A stretch of DNA of 64,000 nucleotides from Paragonimus skrjabini miyazakii (Eukaryota; Platyhelminthes; Trematoda; Plagiorchiida; Troglotrematidae): assembly GCA_014338405.1 (NCBI GenBank), contig JTDE01000894.1, forward strand, positions 51,814-115,813. Reading direction: 5' to 3'. Position 1 is the stretch's first letter. Every line of letters begins with the position of its first letter. The translations under genes and the position numbers were made by a program. Under the pieces are notes generated by a model. That model saw only the letters and a program-made list of their open reading frames with translations. It searched no databases and was not told the DNA's origin. This document shows, in pieces, positions 36,335-46,960 of the stretch.

Positions 36335-36515
36335 AGCAAACCGCTTATAACGACTGAATTGAGGGACACAGTGGTGACGAAATTTCACCGTGCTTATAAA
36401 ATGTTGAAGCATACAGCTTACTGGCCAGGAATGAAATGTGATATCCCCAGCCACTTAATGACATGCCAAACATGTCGGCTCCTCAAAGAAAATAATCGCT
36501 CGAATAAGTATTTTC
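36335..36515 (+). pseudogene. Gypsy-type integrase zinc-finger (HHCC) fragment
   Basis: Inside a plus frame, 'ITTELRDTVVTKFHRAYKM' and 'AYWPGMKCDIPSHLMTCQTC' give the sequence 'P--LR--v---H---------YWPGM--DI-----C--C'. This is the N-terminal zinc-binding domain of Ty3/gypsy integrases, normally two His and two Cys. One His of the pair appears replaced. The catalytic core expected downstream (36520-36850) is not recognisable, so this is a short relic, on the opposite strand from the two gypsy remnants at 3.9-6.0 and 9.7-10.2 kb. Confidence 0.7.
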
Positions 36516-38399
36516 ATCCAGACACGCATCGTCAGTTTAGCTGGGGGAATGGGATGAACAAACGTGATGAACCTCTTCTTATTATCCACTTGCTACAATA
36601 AGAACACCGTTGGAACAGATAGGTCAATACGAAATGAAAGGGTCGCCACGCGTGGTCAATACGTAAACAGTATGTGCAACACTGTGGCGGAACACGCTGT
36701 TACAGACTTCAGAACCAATCAGTTTATCTGCGTAGAAAACTGTGAATTCAGAAACTCATTGTGGAGCTTAAGTATCAACAGTACTTCAATAAGACGGGTT
36801 TTGAAAAAGAAATAGTCTTAAAAACAGAGCAACTCTGGTAGCAAAGGAGACAAGTAGGAAACGATGTTTCCATTGGTTTGGTTAACGCTCCGCTGTTCAC
36901 CACAAGACAAAACGAAGAAATGTCATTCAGAGGATTAACTAGATTTACGATAAATTTGCAGACTAAAGGGGGCTCAGAATACTTATATACATATGAATAT
37001 GTGTTGGCCGATTTGGAAAGAAAGGACAAGCTGGAAAATTGTTTTAGTTCCAAAGGATTGGTAGAAGAAATTATGTGAGAGAGGAAATAAGAGGATATTA
37101 AGTGGAATAACAACCCAACCACTGTCCATCAAACATGCAACAATTACACCACAACGTGAAGCAGACAACAGCTGACAAGCTTTAGCAGTTAGGAATTGAG
37201 AGCATCTTGATTCTGCTGCAAAGATTCTGAAAAACCTATCTGAAGGTTTCGTTTGGTGTTCCGAACAGATGTGGCGATTCTGCACTTTACTTCAACTACC
37301 GATGACAGTATTGAAAGGTTGTGGTGAACTGTTCCAGACTGAGCACACCCAGGTTCTAGAAGATTCTCCTCAGGAAATTAAAGGGTTCGTTTTATATTGT
37401 AGCCTTATTCAGTTGCGTGGGCTAGTTGTTTCTGATAGGTACAAGTGCATTTTTTAATGGATGTTAGGGTTTAGGATGGATCTTGTGTAATAAAATCAGG
37501 TCTCCTTTGATATGTCGATACCGCGCTGAAAACTGCCCCAAATTTCCGCACCGTATATGAATAGGGTGGAGAACGTAGTGTTGAAACCTGTCTTTTAATT
37601 CCATATTGCACCTTCTCACTATGACTACTTTCCTGTATGAAGTAGAGGAGAAAAGCTTAGATAGATAGCTATTTTCATCCGTCATTTTCCTATGGTTTTG
37701 TTGTTGAAAGATGTTTTACTTTGGTTGAGCCCTAGGGTGTTCATCACGTTGCAGTGGAGCTTGTAAACAATTCATTGGTTTCATTGCTTCACATAACTGT
37801 CGTGTGCAGGGCTTTCGAATAAAAAAACCAGAACACTAATGGTCTGGGTGGCGCTAAGCAATCTCAGTTTACTGGGGGAGAAATAGCACCTTGCCATAGA
37901 GGAACAACAGTATTTGAGATTACTGTTGGGCGTTCTTGCCTGTTGACTAGTCACTTTGTTGCTACGTTCCACGACCTTGCCTCGAGCAGCTAAATCTGAT
38001 GCGCACTCAAACAGAAGCTGATCGCCGTTTTTGATTGATTGGTGCCGATCGACTAGAATTCCGTTTGCAGCAGCTTATGCGGGGACTCCGATTGGCTGTA
38101 CCCTATCCAATCAGGAAAACGCTCCAGTCCAAACGCACTATAGACAGCAGGGCACATATCACGTATGGGCATGCGATTCTTATCACTGGTTCGAATTCAA
38201 CCGACATCCAGATTTTTACAACCAGATCTCATCTAAACAAACAGGTCTGTCAAATTAATCCTTGAGAGGCTGTGTGTACATACAATGTCCAAATGATTCC
38301 TTGCCCACCCAGTCCATTTTTTTTGTCGGAGGTGGTATATTTTGACAATTCGACGTTGAGATGTACATGATTCAACCATTGCTATAATCGACTATAGCT
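36516..38399. other. Anonymous sequence
   Basis: A frame of 115 codons at 36775-37122 (-) and shorter overlapping frames have no motif. No dispersed repeat recognised. Confidence 0.35.
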
Positions 38400-38740
38400 T
38401 TTTCTTCATTCATGTAACAAGTTTCATGTTGGTTATCACCCGCATTCGATAGCAGTCTTTACACTGGGATAGGTATTCCGGCCAACCTTTTTCGAAAAGA
38501 AACACTAGATTCGAAGTTCGTTCTTGTTAAAACTTGTCAGTAGAGTATATCTTTGTTACGACACAGGTTGAAACCCCGTTCACCTTTCTATGAGATAATC
38601 GTGTTGGCCACTAATTCGCTGATCTCACATGAGGCAAGACCGGAGTATCAAATCTGAACGGACAACCGCTTTCGTTTTCGAGCAGTGATCAGGTTGTCCA
38701 GCTGTCTTGATAGAAGACATGGTCACTGTCCATTAATTCC
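38400..38740 (-). repeat. Family B repeat, left member of an inverted pair
   Basis: 'GGTTATCACCCGCATTCGATAGCAG' leads through 'TTTTTCGAAAAGAAACACTAGATTCG' to the head at about 38560-38640 and the extension 'GAGCAGTGATCAGG'. An oppositely oriented copy starts about 45 bp to the right. Confidence 0.65.
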
Positions 38741-38784
38741 AGTCGACAACCTGATGAATAATATTAGCTAATCGTTCATGTACG

Positions 38785-39015
38785 GTTACGCCGGTTACGC
38801 CTAATAAGAAACTAATTGAGCAGTGGTCAGCGCAGCTGCCTCACAAAAGCGTGACCGGAGTTTCAGTTCTTGTCTTAGTAAAGATATACACTACTGACGA
38901 CTTCTAATAAGGGCGAAAATCGAGTTTATTGCCTATTTTGGAAAGGGTCCGACAGGGAAGTCTATGAGAATGCAAATGCTGTGACCGTTTATGACTGATG
39001 TTCAACCTAAAAGCA
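38785..39015 (+). repeat. Family B repeat, right member of an inverted pair
   Basis: It begins in the head ('AGCGCAGCTGCCTCACAAAAGCGTGACCGGAGTT' in register) and passes 'TACACTACTGACGACTTCTAATAAGGGCG'. It ends 'ACTGATGTTCAACCTAAAAG', the usual TGATGTTCAA terminus. Confidence 0.65.
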
Positions 39016-39504
39016 AGTGAATCTTCAGCTGTTCATCAGTACTCATTTGACAAGTATTGGATTTCTGCAAATCGATCGAGACCTAGTAACTGATCACACG
39101 TAATAAAAAGTTGCAACTCATGTTAATTGTCTGATAGTAACGATCCTGAACAAACGTGACTGCTTCAGAAAGCCAAAGTGCTGCTGACCAAGCCAACAGA
39201 GCCGAAGTAACCAAACAGTTTGGATAACTAATGAATGTTTGGTCTATGTGTGTACACTATCGTTCTGAAGCTGCTTGACGACTTAATAACATTTTGCAGT
39301 ATCGAACTCATTACGGAACTTGGGGGTACATGGGTGTAATAAGGGAATCGGGTAAGATAACAGATAACGTCAAAAAGTGTTACAAACAGTTTGTCAACGT
39401 GAGAGATATAACTCTGCACATGAATGGCTGCTGTTGGTTTCATCTCACGCACTTCGCGCATTCAAGCCTGAATAATTCGATACAAGCAAGTCAGCTCTAC
39501 TAAC
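39016..39504. other. Anonymous sequence
   Basis: Two overlapping short frames on opposite strands, neither with a motif. Confidence 0.35.
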
Positions 39505-39850
39505 ATCCTTTAATTCCATTATTCAGCAACCGTTACCAATTGATTAGCATGTAAAATTTAACCCTCTGTTCAAAACTGAAGCTCACACCAACAGGTTGTT
39601 GTAATCCAAAGCTTACGGGCAGTATCAAACGGACTAAAACATACACTGAACTGAGTCAATGCAATCGGCCACAGCGGCCGGCAAAGGTTCATCAAACATA
39701 CCTGAATCTAGTGCCGTCTAGAACACAGGTCTCCTCCTACCCCTCTCTACACTGTTCTTTGAGCATTCGTATGTACGCATGCCTGTTTATGCGGTCGAAT
39801 CTTTCACTCTGGCAAATGATTTGTGCCACTTCCTCGGCCCCGACTTATAG
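39505..39850 (-). repeat. Family F repeat, copy 3, with donor-like site
   Basis: This is the best-preserved coding part of the family. The minus strand reads 'EEVAQIICQSER', then 'FDRINRHAYIRMLKEQC', then after one stop 'EETCVLDGTRFR', ending at CAG|GTATGT (GT at 39701-39700). The following 120 bp match the putative intron of copy 2, and 'GAGGGTTAAATTTTACATGC' matches its second exon. The protein is unidentified. Confidence 0.6.
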
Positions 39851-40247
39851 AAAAAGTGTTTCGTGCACTGCATAGTTAGTGCTTTTAGACTATTTCAGAC
39901 CTTACAGGAGGAGACAACTGGTTGACCGGGTTTCCAGTATTTTCTGAGTACGTTTCACACCAGAAGTGTGCGGTTCTCATCGATAGTTTTAGGTATGCAC
40001 AGTCATCGGTGATCATCCCAGTCCGAACAAACCAGAGCACCCACGCCACATGTTTGTAAGCTTGACCAGTGACCACTGATCTGCACAGCATCGTTCTATG
40101 GGTAGCTGGGTCCATTTGGACCGCGGATGTTAACAAGCAAAGTAATCATCTAGCTGGATAACTAGGAACGATCCGTCAACAGAGAGACCATGGTAAGTGA
40201 AAATGGAAATAACAAATCAAGGTTGACTTTCTAAACTAATGTACCAG
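39851..40247. other. Unassigned sequence, possibly upstream part of family F
   Basis: An 83-codon minus frame (39885-40136) leads toward copy 3 of family F and may be its preceding coding part, with a frameshift between. The corresponding stretch near copy 2 does not clearly match, so this is unproven. Confidence 0.25.
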
Positions 40248-40532
40248 TGCAGTGAGGTTGGGCGATCACACTATGCTACTCACACTACTACTCAGTAGTT
40301 GGGTATAGACATATATTTGGGTATTGAAGAGACCGGGGTATACACGAGAAACACTGGAATGTATCCTGGCCTGTAATGGTGTTTTCCGTAAATGAACTTG
40401 GCATTGGCAAATGTGGCATCTCTGAATCAGTATTAAATGGAAATGAGCGCTTTTGGTTGTGGTGGTGCTAAAGCATATGTTGATTCTGCGAATAATTAAC
40501 CCTTGCGCCATCCGCGTTTTTGGCTCACAACA
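40248..40532 (-). mobile_element. Family A element, copy 6
   Basis: Plus-strand ends TGCAGTGAGG and GGCTCACAACA, flanked by perfect CCAG duplications (40244-40247 and 40533-40536). It keeps 'TTGCGCCATCCGCGTTTTTG' next to its right end. Confidence 0.82.
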
Positions 40533-40536
40533 CCAG

Positions 40537-43500
40537 CTGAAAGCCGTAGCTCTTATTTGCTTCCACCATTAGTTCTGCATTGTCGCAAAATCACGAGCTA
40601 CATGTGGTATCGATAAATGAAACGCACATCTGAGATAGTGTGGTCTCATCGATGAAATCGATTTGTGTTTTCTATGTGTCTGATACCATGTGAGCACGAA
40701 ACGGAAGGTATTTCAAAATGGGCCCCATCACGATATCTAATTACAGGAAGTGATGAAGACAGTGTCAGAATAAAACTGGCAAAATGAAAATTATGATACT
40801 CTATCTGTCATTGGAGAAAAAGAGTTGCTGAATGTTTCTTATGAAAATAATGGGAGCGAACTACGTAACGTATAGCTGTCAACCACATGACATACGCGCT
40901 TTCAGTTCTAGATGTGCAGCAGCTGTGCATATGAATATTTTACCTAACAGATATTTATAAGTGTTCACAGGGCGGTACGGGTGAAGCGCAGAACAGATTC
41001 TGGTAAAGAAATTTTCCTAACTGAATACCAGTCCTGCTAATTTGACCGAGATCAGCCTCATCACAATCTGAGCTGGCCGGAAAAAACAGGTGGCAAATAA
41101 TTTATTACTTTCAAACTTCAGCACCTGCTGCTCGGACCATACAGTGTTAGTAATGGTTCACAGAACACAGGTAACTGCTGAGCTGAAACAATCATCAAAT
41201 CGTGTATGCGATTCTGATGAACTTCAGCTGTTGAACACATTAACTTTATAGTTATACTCTAAAAATATCATGTAACAACTTGGAAACAATCACAATTTCT
41301 GTGTATTGCGAGTAAGTGTTTCTGGCATCTACAATGATTTAGTGACCACCTTGGGTCTGGGACGAACAGCAAAAATAGTCCGCAAATGAATTAGTAACTT
41401 CAAAATTCAGCGTACTAATTTTTACAAACCAGTGCATGTTATTAGCCTAACCTAACCCAATCCGGTTGGAACCCGATACGAGTCGAATATCCGATTGTTG
41501 ATAAGGTCGTGCTGTTTACTGATACACACAATCAAGCATAGGGTACTAATAGCGGTAATCTGAAACAAACTCGTAATCAAACGGAACAGAAAGAAGCTGC
41601 CTAATGTTCTAAAATGTTGTCGTTGGAAGGAAGCCACACAAACCATGGAAAGATTTTGAATTCTTTAGTGAAAAATACTCTACTTGTACTTTGCCTGAAT
41701 TTCTTGTGTTTCACGCCAAACAGCAATCTACTTAAGACTTGCCTGGTCAGCTTCAGAATGACAAGAATGACCACAGAAAGAATTCAAATGTTCATAATTG
41801 TATAATACAGGGTACTTCAGCTGAATAAAATTAAACACTCGACTCCGTCCTGGTCCCAAACGTGTACTGTCTAATCTCCGTGTCTAATATGTTATACAGA
41901 TAACAAGGTGTAAATCTCACCAACGTTCAGTGTGATTTTCATTATGAAAACACATTGATCGCCGAGTTAACATTCATTCCCATATTGCATTAAAATTCAT
42001 TGGTGGTCAGCTTTAAAATCAGCTTCTTTCAGTCATTCTCCTCAGCTCAAAAATCAGGCAGTTCAGCAAATGTCTAACAGAACAAGATAGTTCGTAGTCC
42101 TGAGAAGCTACACACAGGTGTATGTGCAAAAGTGGCAAGCGTGTATGCCATGCGACGCATGGCTGTCAGCCTCTAGTGGTTTGCCATCGGCCCGATGGGA
42201 AGTTATTTTGGTCCAGTTGTCCAATGGAAGTGAAAAGTTTGTCGTGCCCAACCCATATGCTCTACATCATTTGGATCCGCGTCTGACCAAATGATGATCA
42301 CGAGTCACGTGATCTATTCAGGCCCATTTGTTCCTTGATTTGCGAGCTTATTGACTGCATCCTCTGTACACATTTCTGATTGGCTGCCGTGTCATCCCTT
42401 CAGAGGCTTGGCTGTACATCGCTTTTTTGACATGCGTTTGATCTACCCGTTGTCTAATACACGCGTCTTATCCACATCAGTTATTTTCTCCATTTCTGAC
42501 AGGACATAACCGTTTATTTGAACTGTTTCGGAGCCCACGGAGAAGAACCGTAGGTTGTCGCCGGTGTTGTAGTCCATCTCATCCTGTAAAGTATCTACCG
42601 ACTTATATGAATTGTTTTAATTTTCATACCCAAATGACGCATAGTTTAAATAATTGTTAACCACAATTAGGCTATTCACTACAGGCGTAGCTATATTCTA
42701 ATGTTATCAACCTTTGAAATGAACAGGCTCTATGTACATAACTAATTGCTCTTTATCGTGTCCATAAATCCCAATCGGATTCCTTTGACCAATAGCTGTA
42801 CGACCGTGTTCAAAGTCCAATTCCATCAAGCCAAATAACGCGAATGACTGTTGCTGGATCACTGTTTACTCAGTGCAGAGTTCATCGTAGTACACTTAGA
42901 CTAATGCAATATTCAGCACACGTTAGACAGAAGGATTAGCAATGTGTTGAATGCTGTCAGAACGATTGTACCAACATATCCCACTATTCATGTCTAATAT
43001 GCTTTAATTCTCTCGTGGCTTGTAAGTGATTCATCTGGTCCGTCAATGCTTCTGCGTCAAGAATGAAACGTTATAATTAAACAAAATTACCGGCAGCTTA
43101 CAAGTTGTTCTGAAACCCACCACCCAGTTGAAATGTTTTACTTTTATTGCATATTGTTGTTCTATATTGTTTATCCTATTTCCGCGTAGTAACCATTGGG
43201 TCGAACCAGTGACCTAGACTTGACGCGGCCACTTCAATTTCTCCGCATCAGTTCACATTGTTTATTGAATGCTAAGACTTCCAAAAATAATCGTTGATAT
43301 ACCATTCATTCGTTAAATCCCGAATGACTGGGAACACAAATAAAACTCCAAATTTAAAATGAACTTGGGTGGATTTAGCCGGTAAGGCTATTTACAAAAA
43401 CAAGCGTCTTTTCACTATTAGAGGGGACAGTAGGAGCAGATGCAAAACAGATAACACGGATACAAGTGAACAGTTGTGAACTGTGTCCGATGCGTTCTAG

Positions 43501-43749
43501 CTGATAACAACTAGATGGAGAAGTCAACCTATGGCAACAGGGTATGCCAGTGGTGAATCAGCCGTTACCCGCGCGATTGATAGGTTGTTCCACTGGTAAC
43601 TGAGAATAGATTGTGTTTGATATTGATAGCTATACCTGTCAGTCTGGACAAACGACCCGGGAGTAAGCGAGAGGTGGGTAGCCATCTCAGTAAGGGGATC
43701 ATAGCACATGGGTGAACGAGAGGGATGCAAACGGATAAATTAAACTGAG
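40537..43749. other. Anonymous 3.2-kb stretch
   Basis: Frames at 43524-43810 (-) partly overlap the tRNA-like repeat that follows. Otherwise no recognisable repeat or coding sequence. Confidence 0.35.
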
Positions 43750-43850
43750 ACAATTGTGAAACGTCAAGGCATCGGCTGGATTCGAACCAGCGACAGAAAC
43801 ACCGTGCCACAGTTCACAATTGGGTCTTATCTAAAATCATATATCTACCG
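43750..43850 (-). repeat. Family E tRNA-like sequence (B box only)
   Basis: The minus strand reads 'TCGCTGGTTCGAATCCAGC' then 'CGATGCC', a canonical T-arm with a perfect 5-bp stem and an acceptor-like 3' strand. A matching 5' acceptor strand and an A box are not evident, so this is probably a SINE head or tRNA pseudogene rather than a working tRNA. Confidence 0.55.
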
Positions 43851-45409
43851 AACTACTCAATAGTAAGGCGTGAAACAATTTATTTCTTTATCAATCTGAA
43901 TAGCACAGAGAAAACATGAATATCGGGAATTAAATTCATTTCGTATATTACTTTCAATTGGAAACATGCATAGAACAATTCATGGGTGGTGAAGTAAAAT
44001 TTTGACACTGCAAAAACATGGACAACTGAAATACCACCAAGATAATCTTACCCAAAATGACTTTGGGGAAATCACTATCTCAAAACAAAAACATGTGACA
44101 CTAGTCACGTTTAAATTCGTCGACGGAAAATTTCAAGATCAGACTCATCATCATAAGCCAGGAATGAGCACGCGGTCTGCAACGGTCAGCTAGGAAATTA
44201 GAAAGATCTCATTATATCGCACTTGTGAGTTCTCGGTTTCACCGTAGGTACGCGTAACGAACAATGGGCGATCTCTTAGTCAACTAGGTATAGTGATCGT
44301 TTTTTTTAGGGAGGACTCTTTAAGTTGAATCTCCCAAGAACAAAACAATTTCGTTCTACCCCATAAAGCTTTACAGGTTAAGCCGCATTCCGGAGATCAT
44401 CTATAATTCAAAAGCTTTCAGTCTCTAGGCATCGCTAGTTTATACGCAAACGTGTTGATTGTTTATACTGACTGAAACAACTGAGGATCTCACAAATTGT
44501 CATCAGCAAAACAGTTATGTTGCTACAGTGTGTGTTTACATGCAGACTTTAACTCGGAAACTAAAACATTGTTTTGTTTCAAGTGGCATGCCGACAATAC
44601 CATCGACTAACAGATAGACACACACACACACACATAACCACGTGCCATGTTCTCATATATGCGAAGTGGTAGCCTCAGCCAACCACGGCAAGCAATCAAC
44701 ACAGGTTCATCTCATTAATCAAAGTCTGTAGATCGATCGCAAGGCCATACTAACAACTGTTTCACAGATCAGGTTAGTTTAAGTTATACCAACGATTGTT
44801 GGCGTGCTCGGATGAGAAGTGTATTTGAGAATTGCAAATTTGAAAGAAATCTTTATGTGACTTCAACAAGAAGCAACTGATATCTATGCGGGAGAATACA
44901 AAGGTCCTGAAAATGAATAAAAATTAAAGAACACGACGAAATTGTTGCATATTTTGGGATCAGCGAAGCTCGGGTACGGATCGTTTTATTGTTGTCGAAG
45001 GGCTGTGGCAGGCAGGAAAGCCAACAGTGTACACGTATGCGATAGTACGTAATCTAACATTCAAATCTTTGAGTTGGTGTCTTACAACAGATAACTAATG
45101 CTGTTACACGCAAGGAAAATGGTGTCAACTTAACTGTGAAAGTGATCCAGAGCGTATGATTGTTCACAAACCTTTTAGGAACTCTCGTTCTAATTTGGAG
45201 CAGTTGGAAAGATTGAAAAAACTGTAGAAGGGTTAACTTCTTGTTTGAGTAGGTCGCGTCAGTAAATCAAGTCAATTCAAAGTCAGTCAATTCAAGAACT
45301 TGCTTTATGAGCCTTGCATTTACACAGCCACCTCAAAAGCAGACAAGACATTTAATAGAGTGATTAGTTCAGTTCTTCAAATATGTATGCATTAATAAGA
45401 AACTCCAGT
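43851..45409. other. Anonymous sequence with a CA microsatellite
   Basis: No coding similarity or dispersed repeat apart from the (CA)8 tract. Confidence 0.4.
44619..44634. repeat. (CA)8 microsatellite
   Basis: Eight uninterrupted CA units. Confidence 0.95.
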
Positions 45410-45846
45410 AAGTAGGGGATAACTGAAGAACCGTATGAACGGGCATGTGTATTTATAGACTGAACATCACCCAAAAATGATCGCAGCTGTCACATTTCCA
45501 TAGACTTCCCAGCTATTTCCTTTCGAAAAGAAGCACTAGACTCAAGTTGTGGTCTCATTAGAGCTCGTCAGTAGCGCATATATTCGCTACTGCCAAGAAT
45601 AAAACTCTGGCCACCCCTTCATGAGGTAACCGTGTTGAACACTGCGCCATTGATTTCACACTAATCACGACTGAATTATCATATGTGAACACTCAACCAC
45701 CTTCGCTTGTGAGCAATTATCAGGTTAAGCGATCGCCTCAATAGGAGACACAATTACTGTCTGTTAACTCCAATTGATGACCCCTCGACCAGGACTTCTC
45801 TCCAAGTTGAAATCACTAAAATCATTGATTTGTTGAGCAGTATTTT
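45410..45846 (-). repeat. Family B repeat, long copy
   Basis: It runs from 'AGTAGGGGATAACTGAAG' and 'AGACTGAACATCACCC' through the head (A-box region at about 45645-45655) to 'GACCAGGACTTCTC', 'AAGTTGAAATCAC' and 'TGAGCAGTATTTTGATTAATG'. Because the next unit starts with the same 'GTAGTAGGGGATTTTGG' motif, this copy best defines the unit length of about 440 bp and shows units abutting directly. Confidence 0.7.
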
Positions 45847-46093
45847 GATTAATGATGAGTAGTAGGGGATTTTGGTTTCCATATAGATTGAACATCACCG
45901 AAGATTGATCGAAACTGTCGCGTTCCCATAGACTTTCCAGTCGGCCCCTAATGTGAGCGAAACTACAGTCGAACACTTCTTTTCGAAAGCGGTCGACTAG
46001 AAAGTTTATGGGAACGCGACAGCTTTGATCAATTGTGGATGATGTTCAATCCATATAAAAGTCAAAACCCTCTGCTACTCATAAGTAATCAGC
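45847..46093. repeat. Palindrome made of two inverted family B ends
   Basis: Left arm 45847-45955 and right arm 45985-46093 are inverted copies: 'GATTGAACATCACC' mirrors 'GGATGATGTTCAATC', and 'GTCGCGTTCCCATA' mirrors 'TATGGGAACGCGAC'. About 30 bp separate them. The arms extend past the usual terminus into the 'GTAGTAGGGG' flank, so the outer flank is also duplicated. Confidence 0.8.
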
Positions 46094-46669
46094 ATATATA
46101 GACCTAGCTGAGAATGTGGATATACATTTGGGAGAGTAGGATGGAAGAGGACGGTCGAGGTCATACAAAATTGTACAGGCATGCAAAAAAATCAGAAACA
46201 CGACAGATTCGGTCAGACTATAACGAGAAGTATTGCTACAATTGGACAAGTGCTAAATGGAGCTAGAGATAAGTCTTCAAACAATAGTCAGAACTCCAGA
46301 AAAAATAATATCGCCAGAGGGGAGTACGCAAACACTCACAAACAAAGAAGGGGATTATAGGAGAATGGGAACGGTTATAGACATGACATATAAAAACTGA
46401 ATCTCCTCACCTTAGTAAAACCGTTGTTAGAATGGACGAAACTTCAGCAAAACATCAGCATAACACCTAGTATCTAACAGTTCGGGACCTAAGAAGACCC
46501 TTCTTTTACGTTGCTTTACAGACGTACAGTTCAATCCTACTTCATTGGACTCGTGGAGGCTCCCACCGAAGAGGAATCATTATGTTTGTAATACTGTTGT
46601 AGGTGTCTGAAGTGGGCCCCAATGCAGGGTGTAAGCAGCCTTGACTTCTGCAGACACTGCCCATACTTG
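46094..46669. other. Anonymous sequence
   Basis: Purine-rich, with no credible frame or repeat. CTTG at 46666-46669 is the probable left duplication of the next element. Confidence 0.4.
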
Positions 46670-46956
46670 TGTATTAAGGATGGACGACCACACTACTCAC
46701 ATCACTATTCAGTAGTCAGGCAGAAGCATATATTTAGGTAGTGAAGTAACAGTGAAGTAAAAATACGAGAAGGAGTATTGGGGTGCACGCAAGCATGAAA
46801 TGATTTCTGTACACGAACTTGGCAACCGTAGTCTCCCTAGCCCAATGGTATGTGGAAATGAGTGTTCTTGTTTGTGGTAGTGTTGAAGCATATATCCCAA
46901 ATGTTGATTCTCCGGATAAGTAATCCATGTGCCATCCGCGTTCTTGACTCACAGCA
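46670..46956 (-). mobile_element. Family A element, copy 7
   Basis: Plus-strand ends TGTATTAAGG and TGACTCACAGCA, flanked by CTTG (46666-46669) and CTTA (46957-46960), three of four bases matching. Its internal 'CATGTGCCATCCGCGTTCTTG' and 'CACTATTCAGTAGTC' match the other copies. Confidence 0.75.
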
Positions 46957-46960
46957 CTTA

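Noticed and set aside
43755..43850. Functional tRNA gene
   Set aside because: Perfect T-arm but no matching 5' acceptor strand or D-arm.
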